A DNA stretch of 64,000 bases from Scilla litardierei (lineage: Eukaryota; Streptophyta; Magnoliopsida; Asparagales; Asparagaceae), in contig CM061133.1 of the NCBI GenBank assembly GCA_030789695.1, positions 92,789,248 through 92,853,247 on the forward strand, given 5' to 3'. The notes under the pieces were generated by a model. That model searched no databases. It was not told where the DNA came from and worked only from the letters and a program-made list of their open reading frames with translations. How positions within the stretch are numbered: the stretch's first letter is position 1; each line of letters begins with the position of its first letter. This document shows, piece by piece, positions 21,443 to 34,538 of this stretch. The position numbers and the translations under genes were made by a program.

Positions 21443-24231
21443 TGTAACGCCCCGCTTCCCAAAAGACACCGGAAGCGAGAACATTACGCGGTTCGCTTGA
21501 ACTGGGGCGGTGAAGCTCGAGTCTAATAAGCGTCTGTGATAAAAACACAGGAGAGGTCCTTGTATTTACGTTTCAGAACAATCAGAAAACATTCAAAAGA
21601 TAAATGCCACATCCAGAGATAAAAGTTCGCACACAAAATTAAACAACAAAGCCACAAGCTGGGCTAAAGTAGCAACAAGAGGTAAACGTACACTAAACAA
21701 CAACGACTACAACAGAAAGTAACTAAGGGAAAGCAGCAACAGGTGAGTCCACTAGTCTTCCGCAGAAAGCGACTCGGTGTCTACAGCGAACTCTGGCCCT
21801 CTAAGTCAGGCGTCTCGAGAGGATCTTCCTAGCACTCAAACTCGGGATCTGACATACATCCAAAAACATGAATGTATGTCAGCAAGGGTCTGCAAGAAGA
21901 GGTTAGAAACCTAAGGCAAAGTATACAAATGATATGAATTTTAAAAGACATTAGATAATTAAAAGAAATAACTACAGCAAGTTTAACAAGACAATTATAA
22001 TGAAACGAAAGCAAGACATTTCTAACATGCAGTTCTAAGCAGTTATAAGAATTTACACTGGCATGTATTTATGAAAATGAAACGTGGCAGTTAAATAATG
22101 TAACAGCAGTTCTGCAAGTTGACTTTCTTTTCCAATTGTTTAAGAGTGTGTGCAAGTCCGTGACTAAGGCCCCCGTCGTTAGACGGCTAGTAAGTGAATC
22201 CACCTTCAAGTGCCCCTCGAAGGCGACCCGTTTACTACCGGCTAGTGCCCAGGAACCCAACCCCACCCACGTGTACTTCCTGGACCACGAGCCAGGAAGC
22301 TAAACCGTCATATACTAGAACACGAGCTAGACTAGTCACCTGTGACCCTACTGAAACACAAGCCAGATTAGTCACAAGGGACCGATGAGAATAGCCATCT
22401 AGTAGCCAACGTCATGCATGTTCACGAGCCAACGGCATGTATTTCTATGAGGTGCCAAACCGGCCATCATGTTTATTCAAGTTATTCATTTCATGTCTGT
22501 TCAGTTCACGATGTAGCAAGGGTATTCATTTTCCTAACGATGTCCACAGGCACGCACACGAGTACGAGTTTAGCATTTCATTATGGGGTTCATTATCAGA
22601 GTGTCTCATGGCATTCTTGTGTACTTTATAAAATAGTTTTAAGTCGACAAGAGCAACATTTAAGTGAACGTAATCAACTACACGCTTGCTATTGTTCTAA
22701 ACTAAAGTATATTAAGTTATATGTCGTTGGGTCACATTTTCAGTCCTGAATGTCATGGTATCATTTTCATGCGTCATTTCACGTATAAATTTCAAGTTAT
22801 GCAGCATAAAGTAAAGGTGACGTAAAAATCATCAGACTTCAAAAATTCATATATAATTCCATACTTTCCTGATTTCGGCGTTCTTGGTGTCGTCGGAAAC
22901 GTCTCGATGGGTACTACGCTACGGTGATGACAGTTCGCTGGTTTGATAAAACACAAATTCAGATTAAGCTGTTTTTGACCATAACGAATGTTAAACGGAT
23001 TCCTACGACGTCTAGCGATCCGTTTTATTATGTTCTATATATTACGGTATGGGTTATAGTTTGTTAAATGGTAGATCTACTAACCGGTAGTGTATAGAAG
23101 GATCGGGACGACGCGTTCGGCTCCGAAACAGCGACATTGAGCCTCGGGAGGAAGGCGAGGGCTGCAGCGTCAGGTTCCGTGTGGCTGTCCTGGGCGAGGG
23201 AAGGTTGCTGCGGCGCTTTTCGATGATCTGCGTGCGAGGAGGGAGGAGGCCGTCGCTGGCTTGCACGTGCGTGGATGAAGGACAGGGCGCGGTTGAGCGT
23301 TGCCTCGTGTGTGTTTACGAGGAGAAAGCCTCGTGTGCGCCTGGGCGCTCGTGGAGGTCGCGCGACGTGCGGAGGAGGTGAAGATCTCACATGAGGGGGG
23401 AGGGATGGCCGCTGCTGCGAGATAGATCGTGCCTGGCTGTCGTCACGCGCGAGGGAGAAAGTGGCCGCGGGCTTGCATCGTGTGGAGGGGTTGTTGCGAG
23501 ATGGGGGCGGTGGCGTTGGGCGAGGGGAGGTAGAAGTCGGCGGTTTGCGAGGGCTGCGAGTACCGTCGTTTGGATTCGGAGAAGAGGCCGCGGGAAGCTC
23601 TATCGCGTGGAGAAAAAGAGAATAGGGGGCGGCTGCTGCTACGTGACGTTGGGTTAGGGTGAGAAAAAAATAACCTCGGGTTTATTTTATTATATAAGAG
23701 ATAGTAGGTGAAGGTGGGGCAACACGTGAGCATGGGGGTTTGAAATGACTGCAAGTGATAGCCTGTAACTTATGCTTTAGGTTTCCCCTTTTTTTAGCTT
23801 CTCACTAAAACTCTGTGTGTGTGAGAAATGTGTGCATGAGTTTGTGCTGGGTGCGTGAGTTTGTCAATTAGGAAGTAACTTGAAATGGACTTAGTGTTTA
23901 ATGGGTTTAATTAGGAGAAATACGATCTAATCAAATCGGTTTAAATGGGTCCAAACAAGGTAAGTTTCATTTGACTTTTAAAATGATTAAAAGATTTGAA
24001 ACTTTGAATTTTTGAATTTTAAATTTTAAATCAATTATAAGAAGATATTATCAAAATAATTATAATAACGGATTTAACTAAGTGGTTTTAAAATAATGAT
24101 AGTAATAATTAATATGAAAAATATTAGAAGTTGATACGTGTACGGTGGACCGATACGCCTAACTACGGATACGGAAAAATAATACACGAGAGAAAAGCAG
24201 ATAAATGTATCCATAAAAACCGGTCGTTACA
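21443..24231 (-). repeat. Solo LTR of a Tekay/Del-like element
   Basis: 2789 bp, bounded by TGTAACG...CGTTACA and a perfect ACCCT duplication with no internal region. The left end (CGCCCCGCTTCCCAAAA) and right end (GGTCGTTACA) match the LARD LTRs at 45275 and 51594, placing it in the same family group and orientation. On the minus strand a TATA box (TTATATAA, about 23688-23697) precedes a GC-rich leader (23050-23660). A solo LTR with intact duplication is the product of recombination between the two LTRs of one element. Confidence 0.88.
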
Positions 24232-24236
24232 ACCCT
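24232..24236. other. Right target site duplication of the solo LTR (ACCCT)
   Basis: Exact copy of 21438-21442. Confidence 0.9.
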
Positions 24237-25024
24237 CAAACTCAAACTGATGACCGAACGACCAACTACGCTGTAGAAGCCAAATGCCCAGCATCCTCGT
24301 ATCTGACTTGTGCAGAGTCAGATAGGTTGATTCTGAGCACCGTCTAGTTATCTCTTCACTAGGTAAATTGTCTGCAATACGGTTGCTTCTCCTGCACAGA
24401 ATTGAGCCAACTTCTCCACAGATAATACATAGTAATGGAGGAGAAGTTGCAACTAAAGACTAAGTTAAATGAAATCGAGGATATACTCACGTTTATAGGT
24501 ACGAAATGTAGAGTTGATGTTGTGCCCATATTATCAGCACATGTATAACTTTTTAGTTATTAAAAGAAATAACTTCATAGGTATTCAATATATGCTTCAA
24601 ATTTCTTTTTTAAGTTCAAGTTAATAGTTTTAGCTTAATTAATCTTTTAATTGTTTAATCATATATAAGGCACAACCGCCAGTGTTTCATCAGCTAGATG
24701 ATGACTAGTGTGTTAGTTTATTAAGTAACTAGTTAATATATGAGGGTATATGATGGCTTAGTTTGGCAACACTTTTTTACAGGCGAAGATGATGATGATC
24801 TGCCAATAAAGTTTACTTTTTATTTTTGATAAAAATGGCTTGGCGAGGTAGGATGGCCTGCAGTGCATACAACTATCTTACAGCCATTCTTTATCAAGTG
24901 ATTGCATTGGATAGATCTGAGCCTTCTACCAACTTTTAGCAACAACTTTATATACTTCATTTTTAAGATTAAATTTAATGAAAGAAATTAAGAGCTGTAG
25001 TATTGAAAACAAACACTCTTTACT
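24237..25024. other. Unassigned AT-rich spacer
   Basis: No long frame, no recognised motif. It starts as the continuation of the sequence interrupted by the solo LTR (ACCCT then CAAACTCAAACTGATGACCG) and becomes AT-rich. Confidence 0.5.
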
Positions 25025-26600
<1,576 letters not shown>

Positions 26601-27290
26601 TATGTCTTGTAAGGTCCCTGGCTATGAGGAAAACACTATAACGGGGGTTGAATAGTGTTTATACAATTTAAAAAGATAGTTAAACCAATTTAAATCCCTA
26701 ACCAACAAATAGTGCAGAATAGAAATAAGCCTAAAATGAAACAAATGCAAACGCAAGGATGTTTCAAGGGTTCGGATTACCCAAGTCACTTCCCGACTTG
26801 TTCCCGGTAATCCTACATCCCTTCCACCCGGTAAACAACCGGATACTCAAGTTAGAACCCTAACTTGAAGTTTCCTTAAAACCCACTTGTAGAAACCTTA
26901 CAAGTGAAATCGAAATACAATCGATTAACCTTGACTCCCATAACTTGGGAGCAAGCAAACCACTCTCACAAACCAAGAGTAAATTCAATAACGAAAGTTA
27001 TGAAAATATGAAATAGAGCAACACTTCAATCACATATGCCTTGAAGTAGAACTTGAAGGAGAAGTGTGTTGTGTGTTGAAAGACTCTCTTAGAAGAGAGG
27101 AAAGCCCTTTCTCTTGACTGCACCAAATGCCTAGAAGATATCTCTTTGTTTCTAGGTTGGAGAGCAAGAGATTGAAGATTGGAATTCTAGGGCTTTATGA
27201 TTTGAGAGCTTTGATCTTGAGAGAATGAAAGCTTGAATGAATGAGAGAGTGACTAAGTTGGTAACCTCTCAATGGAACAGTAGATGCTCC

Positions 27291-27297
27291 TTATATA
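27291..27297 (-). promoter_or_regulatory. TATA box of the SIRE LTR
   Basis: TATATAA on the minus strand (context CCTATATAAGG), about 90 bp downstream of the motif array in the direction of transcription. Confidence 0.7.
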
Positions 27298-27383
27298 GGT
27301 TTCTCAAACCCTTCAAACAAAATCAGTAAAACCCCCTTTGAAATCCGTGAGGAAAAACTCAACGGATAGAATCTGCGCCCGCG

Positions 27384-28034
27384 ACAGTCGACTGTCGAGG
27401 AAATCACAGTCGACTGCTGCATAGTGACAGAGGGTAGGTGAGAATTTATAACGATAACTTGCCACATGGATAGTCAACTGATGAGGCAAAGACAGTCAAC
27501 TATTGAACCAACAGGCGACTGTAAATCCTACAACAGGTGACTGGCCGAAACATGATAAGTTGATGAAATCTGAGAAACGTCTGGGAGAACAGGATAGACG
27601 ACTGATAAAGAGAAGACAGTCGACTGTAAATCAGAACAGGCGACTGTAATTACTTATACAGACGACTGCTAAAACCCTGATAATTTCCAAAGAGTTGAGT
27701 CATCAAATAGGCTCAAAGACAGACGACTGTAGAAGCATTGACAATCGACTGATCCTTTGGACAGTCGACTGTAAACCCAACAGTAGTCGACTAGCCAAAA
27801 TAAACAAAGAGACTACGGTTTGGGCTAAAGACAAACATGCGACTAATTTGCAAAACACAGTCGACTGTCACTTGGACAGGCGCCTGTGAATCGTTCATAA
27901 GTCGCCTGTGAGAATTAAAGTAGAGAAGCCCAAAACTAGACTTAAAAAGTTTGTGCATAACAAACGACTGTAGAACAAAACACAGTCGACTGTTTTTGAG
28001 ACAGGCGACTGTAAATCGTTCAGCAGTCGACTGT
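27384..28034. promoter_or_regulatory. Array of about 22 ACAGTCGACTGT-type palindromes
   Basis: The consensus ACAGTCGACTGT is a perfect 12-bp palindrome. Variants include ACAGGCGCCTGT, which is changed symmetrically and is still a perfect palindrome, and half-altered forms such as ACAGGCGACTGT and ACAGACGACTGT. Spacing is irregular, about 15-45 bp. Confidence 0.85.
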
Positions 28035-28423
28035 TATAAACATGACATGCACAATCTAGATAGAAATGAATTGGAGCCTAAGGAGAGTTGATCTAATGAT
28101 ATCCTAAGACTAAAATGAAGATGTGTGTGTGCTCCAACAATGTTCTACTTCTAAGCTATATACTAGAAGAGAAACAAGAAAGTTACATTTGACGAACTCT
28201 CTCTTCTATCCAACGCATGAGCTTAAAGTCTTCTAGGAGCTTCAATCACCATCTACGATCATCCAATCCATTTCATTTGCTTTCAATGATCTTTGAGTAT
28301 CATCCATTGTTAGTTGATCTTCATAATAAGCTTAGGCAATGGATTAATTGCAAATAGGGAATTAGTCACAAGTATTTATGTTTGCTCATCATTAACACCA
28401 AGTATGGAGAAGTCTAATACTCA

Positions 28424-28449
28424 GCATTCTCCCCCTTTTTGATGATGAC
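28424..28449 (-). promoter_or_regulatory. Polypurine tract of the SIRE-type element
   Basis: On the minus strand AAAAAGGGGGAGAATGC directly precedes the LTR start. Confidence 0.85.
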
Positions 28450-29044
28450 AAACAAACATAAACAAAAAGTTAAATAATTGTGCTTAAAGGAAACTTACTC
28501 CCCCTACATAGATGCCAATCAAGTTAGTCAATAAATATTAGGGCATCTATATAACAATTGAAGCAAATGAGTAAGATAAGCATGAGTAAAATGAATTCAT
28601 GAAATCTAGGATTTAAAATCCATATTCACTATATCTTACTCCACCGGAATCTAAGGCAACTTCAATCTTAGATTCAAGTGTTATTAGTATATACTTAGTA
28701 CATTCATTATGAATCTATATGTTTATTTCTCTCCCCCTATGGCATTATCCAAAAGGTGGGAGTAAAATAACAACAACAATCGTGCTAAATAAGAACTAGC
28801 AACAATTAAAGAGTTTAAAGATATATAAATCAAAACTCATAAAACCACAACATACAGTTATGTGATTAGAGGAATGGAAGTCCAATATCAACATTGAGAT
28901 ACACGAAGAAAACATATCGTCTCAAATCACATCACATGTAGAATACAGCATATATGGAGGCAATATCTCAAAATTCACACAGATATGATAAGCAATTATA
29001 CAATGTGTGAAACAGACGAAGAAACTGCAACTAAATATATATAT
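28450..29044 (-). other. SIRE 3' spacer, outer part
   Basis: AT-rich sequence without long frames. A second purine-rich stretch (CTCCCCCTAT at 28731-28740 on the plus strand) and TTACTCCCCCTAC (28496-28508) copy the polypurine signature. The spacer continues at 33037 after the LINE insertion. Confidence 0.6.
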
Positions 29045-32000
29045 ATACATATTGCCTTCCAGAATTGCATTAGTGACTGTGAACTTAAAGAGCTCAAATC
29101 TACGGGACGCCGACTTAGCTGGTGCAACAAGCGGCTGGGGAGTGGCCGGATTGCCGCACGGATTGATCGTGTTTTCAGCAATATTGCATGGAATTCGCAA
29201 CTCCCAGACTCTTTCTTTGAATACATCGACCCAAGCACTAGTGATCATTCCGCAATGGTAATTTATTTGCATTCTAAGGTACCCCCTCTCCCTAAACCAT
29301 TCAAAATTTTCAATTATTGGATGCGGATCCCTGGTTTCACACAATTGTTGGAGTCTAGCTGGAGCTCTCCAATTCATGGGAATCCTATGTTCATTGTCAC
29401 TCAGAAGCTCAATAGGCTTAAACATGAATTGCGCACCTGGGCTAAAGAGTATTCTGAATCAAACATCATCTATAAATGCCGGAAGGAGCTAGAAGAGCTC
29501 AGGAATTTGCATACCCATTCGTCTCTTGATCTGCAGATCAAAGAACATAAATTGACTTTTGAGTTGTCTAAGCTTCTTGGGATGGAAGAAGAAATGTATC
29601 GACAAAAAAGCAGGCAAGAGTGGCTGTGTCTAGGCGACAAAAATACGAAGTTTTTTTATGCAAGTGCTAAAGCTAGACAGGCCCACAATAGCTTAAGTCA
29701 CCTAATTGATGCAAGTGGAAAACAAAGCAAGGCGTATGATGAGTTAAAAGTTGATGCTCCTATTTTCTACAAAGATTTATACAGCCAGGATTCCTATTGG
29801 CAAATTTTCCCAAAATTGGTCCCTAAAAAGAAAGTTTCCCCTGAAGCTAATTCTTGGCTAGATAGAAGTGTTACCAAGGAGGAGGTTAAGAATGCAATCT
29901 TCCAAATTGGAGCAGATAAAGCCCCTGGACCCGACGGCTACAACGGTTTCTTTTTCCAGCGTAACTGGGGGTTGATTGGTGAGGAGGTTACCGCTGCTGT
30001 ACTGTATTTCTTCAGCAAAGGGGTTATGGTTCGGCAGGTTAATCATACTTTTTTAACTCTGGTTCCCAAGAACTCAAATGCATCTGGATTAGGTGACTAC
30101 AGACCAATAGCATGCTGCAATGTTCTTTATAAAATCATCAGTAAAGTTTTATGCAACCGCCTAAAGAAAGTTATCAATGAGCTCATCTCCCCTAATCAGT
30201 CAGCTTTTCTCAAAGGCAGACTTCTAGCTGACTGCTCCTTGCTTGCCCATGAACAGATCAGAGATTTCAGCAATCCTATGGGGGCTAGGGCTTGCTTAAA
30301 ATTGGATCTTCGTAAGGCTTTCGACAGTGTGAACAGGGAATTTGTTTACTACATATTGCATCAATTGGGATTCAATCACACTTTCATCAATTGGATTAAA
30401 GAATGCATCTCAACACCGTCCTTCTCTGTCTTGATTAATGTCACTCCAGCAGGATTCTTCGATGGGAATAGAGGTTTGCGCCAGGGGGACCCTTTATCCC
30501 CTTACCTCTTTGTTGTAGTGATGGAAGCTTTCTCCCTCATGGTTGATAAGGCTATTGCTACTCGTACTATCTTGCCTATGCGGCGGTCCGGCTCCATATC
30601 CCACCTTCTATTTGCAGATGATTTACTTGTCTTTTGTAGAGCAAATACTCATTCTATCCAAGGCCTCAAAACTCTCCTGGAGGGTTTCAGCCTCCAATCA
30701 GGGCTGCATATAAACTGGGAAAAGAGCTCGGGTATCTTCAGTAAGGGGACCAAGAATCCGGGAAGCTTGGCTAGCTGTCTTGGGATTAGACTGGCATCTA
30801 CTATCACTACTTACCTTGGGCTCCCACTATCTTCGAGATACCCCAAAGCACCAATGTTCAGCAGGTTGGTTGATAAATGCAAAAGGACGTTATTGGGTTG
30901 GACTTCCTCCACTTTATCTATCTCGGGACGTATTGAATTGGTGAGATCAGTAATCTATGGTATGGTCTCATTCTGGATGCAAGCTTTTCGCCTGCCAGTT
31001 TCTATTATTCGTACCATCTCCTCTGCTTGCAGGCGATTCATTTGGGGCAACACAGGCTTATGGTCTTGGCGAGAAATGTGCACGCCAAAGTCTGAAGGAG
31101 GAGTTGGGTTGCGGCTCCTGTCTGATATAAATAATGCATATGGAGTTCGGCTCGTATGGCGCTACCTCACAAAGAGAGGGGGTTGGGCAGATTATATGAA
31201 GAATTCCTATGGGGACCCAAACACTTTTTATGTTGCTAAGAGAAAAGCCACACAGTCAGGCACCTGGAAATTCATGTTGCATTGTAGAAACATTTCTGAA
31301 AAGCTTATAAAAAAGGAAGTTAGAGATGGGAAAACTACTTTGTTTTGGCATGATCACTGGCTTCAAGGGGTCCCATTAAACACCAACTACCAATACCACA
31401 TGGTGAGAGCAATAGGGTAGTTGCAGACTACTGGAATGGGAATCATTGGATAGCCAGCAGTCTAGGGGATAATCCACAGCTGAGAATTACACTGGAGCAG
31501 CAAAAATTAAGCCCGGGTGCGGACTTATGGCGCTGGAAGTTGAAGAACCAAGCTCAGGCGGGAATTGTTGGTGGGGCAAATGTGGAAACTGTTGATTCTA
31601 GTAGAGGTGAGTTCAAACTTAGTGATGCCTGGAATGCAACCCAGGTGAATGGAATCAAATTTAATTTCTGCAGCTTGGTCTGGCACAAGCACAGTGTACC
31701 TAAATGGTCCATTGCCATATTACGTGCCTTCAAGGGGAAGATGCTCACCAATGATATACTGAACAAATGGGGCCTCAGTGTCACAAGTGGCTGTGTACTC
31801 TGTGATGGCAGGGAGGAGGAGTCATCTAAACACCTCTTCTTTGAATGTGATTTTTCAAGTTACTTGCTTCGGCGAAGTCTACTCAAACTTGGGATTACTA
31901 CCACTATTCCACCGACCCTAGCAGAGGTTGGTTCCTATTATTTGAATACTTTTGGAAACAAGTCTAGCCTGAGTCTGTTAGCAAAAGCAACACTTGGCGC

Positions 32001-32354
32001 TATTGTCTGGCATATCTGGAGGGAAAGAAACAGACGTATCTTTGAAGGGAGCAGGAAATGTAAGACATTGCTATTTGAGAACATCGCCTCTGATATCAGG
32101 ATTGCCTTACATGAACTTGATAGATCAGATGAAACGGCAGCTGAGGCTATGTCAAACTGGGAGTTTCGTGACAATGGATAGGTCCAGATACTCTTTCTTA
32201 CCTTTAGTAGGCTATGTTACTTGCATTTGGATTTAGGGAATATGTCCCTGTTAGTAGAAAGTGACGGTGCTTGTACCCAATCCTTTCTCTAACAGTGCAT
32301 ATGTCCCACTGTACTTTGTAAACTACTTTCGTTGTTAATATTATCTTCCTTACC

Positions 32355-32391
<37 letters not shown>
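29045..32391 (+). mobile_element. LINE-A: 5'-truncated plant L1-type element
   Basis: It starts inside the endonuclease domain, carries RT and zf-RVT regions, a 170-bp 3' UTR and a (TA)n tail (32359-32391) in place of poly(A). It lies inside the SIRE 3' spacer. A TA-rich stretch precedes it (29034-29052) and another follows the second LINE (32999-33036). Confidence 0.88.
29053..32181 (+). pseudogene. LINE-A ORF2: endonuclease C-terminus, reverse transcriptase, zf-RVT
   Basis: One frame is open from 28985 to 31420; the first 20 or so codons come from SIRE sequence. The endonuclease end is seen in RIAARIDRVF and SDHSAMV (about 29155-29260). RT follows with ADKAPGPDGYNGFF (about 29910), LKLDLRKAFDSV, GLRQGDPLSPYLF and the catalytic FADD at 30611-30622. 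A frameshift near 31415 moves to the frame 31540-32181, which holds the zf-RVT region (W...P...W, CVLCDGREEESSKHLFFEC, about 31790-31850) and ends with TAG. In LINEs this protein nicks the target and copies the RNA on it. Most of the N-terminal endonuclease is missing, so it cannot act alone. Confidence 0.9.
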
Positions 32392-32394
<3 letters not shown>

Positions 32395-32998
32395 CCGCAG
32401 GGGTTATAATACGGCTGCTACTTGTGTACTGTGCAACGATGGAGATGAGACTCTAAGCCATCTGTTCTTTGGCTGTCCTTTCTCGAGATACATCATAAGT
32501 AGGACTTTGTTAAAACTTGGGAAGGCTGGCCCTAGTGATCTTACACTTGATTCCGTGGGGAGCTACTTCTTGGCCGAATATGGCGGCAAGAGATCACTCC
32601 ATCAGCTTGCAAAGGCTGCACTTACGGCAGGGGTGTGGCAAATTTGGCGTGAACGAAACGGGCGCATCTTCAACAAATCTAAGAATCTAAAGACTTTGGT
32701 CTTTGACAATATTGCATCTGATGTGTGGATCGCGATGAGGCATCTTGATGAACCTGAGGATGGAGAGACTGCAACAGCTATGGACAATTGGGGGATTTGG
32801 GATAATGGTTAGATGGAGAAATTTTCTCAAGTGCATTTGGCTTATTGTATTACTTGTGGTTGGGTTTTGTACTATCTTTGTAGGTCCTATTTATGTTAGT
32901 AGAGGGTGACGACGCTTGTGTCCGCTCCCCTCTCTTCCATAGATGGGCACCTAGTTGTAACTTTGTACATTTCTTAATATAGTTTTCTAACTTTTCAA

Positions 32999-33031
<33 letters not shown>

Positions 33032-33036
33032 TATGT
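32392..33036 (+). mobile_element. LINE-B: short 5'-truncated LINE copy in tandem
   Basis: It begins in the middle of zf-RVT (CVLCNDGDETLSHLFFGC, about 32420-32475), continues in one frame to TAG at 32810-32812, then a 3' UTR related to that of LINE-A and a (TA)n tail from 32999. The coding text is clearly related to but different from the end of LINE-A, so these are two family members. Confidence 0.87.
32401..32812 (+). pseudogene. LINE-B ORF2 C-terminal fragment
   Basis: About 135 codons matching the C-terminal end of LINE-A ORF2 (half of zf-RVT and the WQIWRERNGRIF block), ending at the same relative place. It has no start of its own. Confidence 0.85.
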
Positions 33037-33158
33037 AACAGACCACATGAGTACAAAACATATGAACAGCATTGTGTCTCAAAGGGAACAAAATACATCA
33101 TGATACACCATATATCATCACTACACAAAATATCCATCATACATACAACACTCAAAAA
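33037..33158 (-). other. SIRE 3' spacer, inner part
   Basis: AT-rich sequence continuing the SIRE spacer after the LINE insertion; no frame or motif seen. Confidence 0.5.
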
Positions 33159-33670
33159 CTATAAAAAAAATCTAAAAGTGAGTGTCTCGAGGTGCAGTTG
33201 AAGAGGAAGCAGTCTCTGGGTCAACGAGGGTATCCTCTGGAGGAGGAGCAATAGCACAACACCCTGAGTAGCAGCTACACCAGGATGCACAATGATCTCA
33301 GTGATGATAGGAGGTGGAGGCTGACAAGGCTGGGGTGGACCAAAACGTCTCAGATGCTCAGGAAAGGGCATACCCTGATTCTGGAAAGACAGGAAGGCCA
33401 ACTCTTATAGACCAGAAACCATCTCAAACAGAATGTCATGAGAGGAAGGAGCAGAGGTAGATGGCTGGTCAGCAGGATGAACCGTGGAGGAAGACGGAGC
33501 AGATGTGGATTTCCTCTTCTTAGATGCAGACTGCAGAGCCGAAGAGGACTTCGACTTTGCAGAAGCATCGAGAAGAGGACCAAAAGGCAGGGGCTCGAAT
33601 GGAGTCAAATCAATCAAACGACGATTTTGAAAGGAAACGCACGAAAGATATATGAGAGAAGGCAAACATA
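33159..33670 (-). pseudogene. Extra 3' ORF remnant of the SIRE-type element
   Basis: Minus-strand pieces in two frames: 33665-33405 with FQNRRLIDLTPFEPLPFGPLL followed by a Ser/Lys-rich stretch (ASKKRKSTSAPSSSTVH), and 33401-33159 with FLSFQNQGMPFPEHLRRFG and a Pro-rich tail. SIRE-lineage elements often carry an extra, so-called env-like ORF here. No signal peptide or membrane segment is visible and the frame is broken, so the function cannot be told. About 280 bp upstream lies the second ACAGTCGACTGT cluster. Confidence 0.5.
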
Positions 33671-33943
33671 AGTCGAGACAAAGGATAGGCAGTCGACGAA
33701 GTACAAGATAGACGCAATCGACTAAACGACTAGAGGAGATGACGGAAAGTCGACAGCAGAGAGACCGATAGGGTCGTTCGAAATGGAGGAGATGAAGGGT
33801 TTTTCAATCGGAGGAGAGATAAAAAGTGCGATCGAAATGAAATCTCTCAATGAAATATTGAAGGGGCAAACGAATCTGGACCGTTGGATCAAAGAATCGA
33901 CGGCTCAGATCGAATGAGCGAACTGCCACAATAGGAGACAGTC
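33671..33943 (-). promoter_or_regulatory. Possible leader of the SIRE extra ORF
   Basis: Between the motif cluster and the ORF the minus strand reads like a plant 5' UTR: CT-rich, with AAACCCTTCATCTCCTCC around 33810-33790 and a TATA-like CTTTTTATC near 33825. This is inference from composition and position. Confidence 0.35.
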
Positions 33944-34270
33944 GACTGATGATCAATAGTCAGTCGACAAGTTGAAGGGATAAGTGATAAGCTTAGGTGG
34001 ACAGACAGTCGACTGTTGGGTAATATACAGTCGCCTGTCTGTGAGACAGTCGACTATATTATACTCATTAGTCGACTGACTGAGAATCAATAAATTGATG
34101 ATAAAACAGAGACTACTGACTAAATTGACAGGCGCCTAGTGACTAAAGTGTAGTCACCTGTTGAATCAATAGTCGACTGTAAATTTGTCATTAGTTGCCT
34201 GGGCGAAAGAAACAGTCTGCTGACAGAGAAGATAGAGTAGGGCAGTCGACTGTCAAAGGAACGACATTCG
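33944..34270. promoter_or_regulatory. Second ACAGTCGACTGT cluster, internal to the SIRE element
   Basis: At least ten copies or variants (CAGTCGACTG, ACAGTCGCCTGT, AGTCGACTGT, ACAGGCGCCTAG) of the same motif as in the LTR, between pol and the extra ORF. The surrounding sequence is not LTR sequence. Confidence 0.8.
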
Positions 34271-34538
34271 TCTGTCTTGGTCCAAAAATTACAGTGAGGT
34301 TAAAATTCAGAGGATATGCACAACTCATCCTAGGACCTATACTCTAACATAAACTCATCATGAAATCAATATCAAACGATAAATCATTTATAACACAAAT
34401 CTCTTAAGATAATCTGAAAACTTATGTAAACACAGAAATCTCAATGGCCTGTCTTAAAACCAATACATTATATATCAAATGAAGAGAGGCAACATGATGA
34501 TATGAGTTCAAAAGGTGTTATACAAGTAAGTTGAACTC

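Larger units (their letters stand above)
26608..28423 (-). repeat. 3' LTR of the SIRE-type element
   Basis: On the minus strand it begins TGAGTATTAG after the polypurine tract (28424-28449) and ends near 26608 (...CTTACA). The right boundary is well supported; the left one is inferred from the CA end. It holds the ACAGTCGACTGT array (27384-28034) and a TATA box at 27291-27297. Confidence 0.75.

Noticed and set aside
21443..24231. DNA transposon with TGTAACG...CGTTACA terminal inverted repeats
   Set aside because: The same termini bound the paired LTRs at 45275 and 51594, the duplication is 5 bp, and no transposase is present, so a solo LTR explains it better.
27384..28034. CRISPR-like array (short repeats with spacers)
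   Set aside because: The repeat is a 12-bp palindrome with irregular spacing and many variants, inside a plant LTR; there are no regular spacers and no cas genes.
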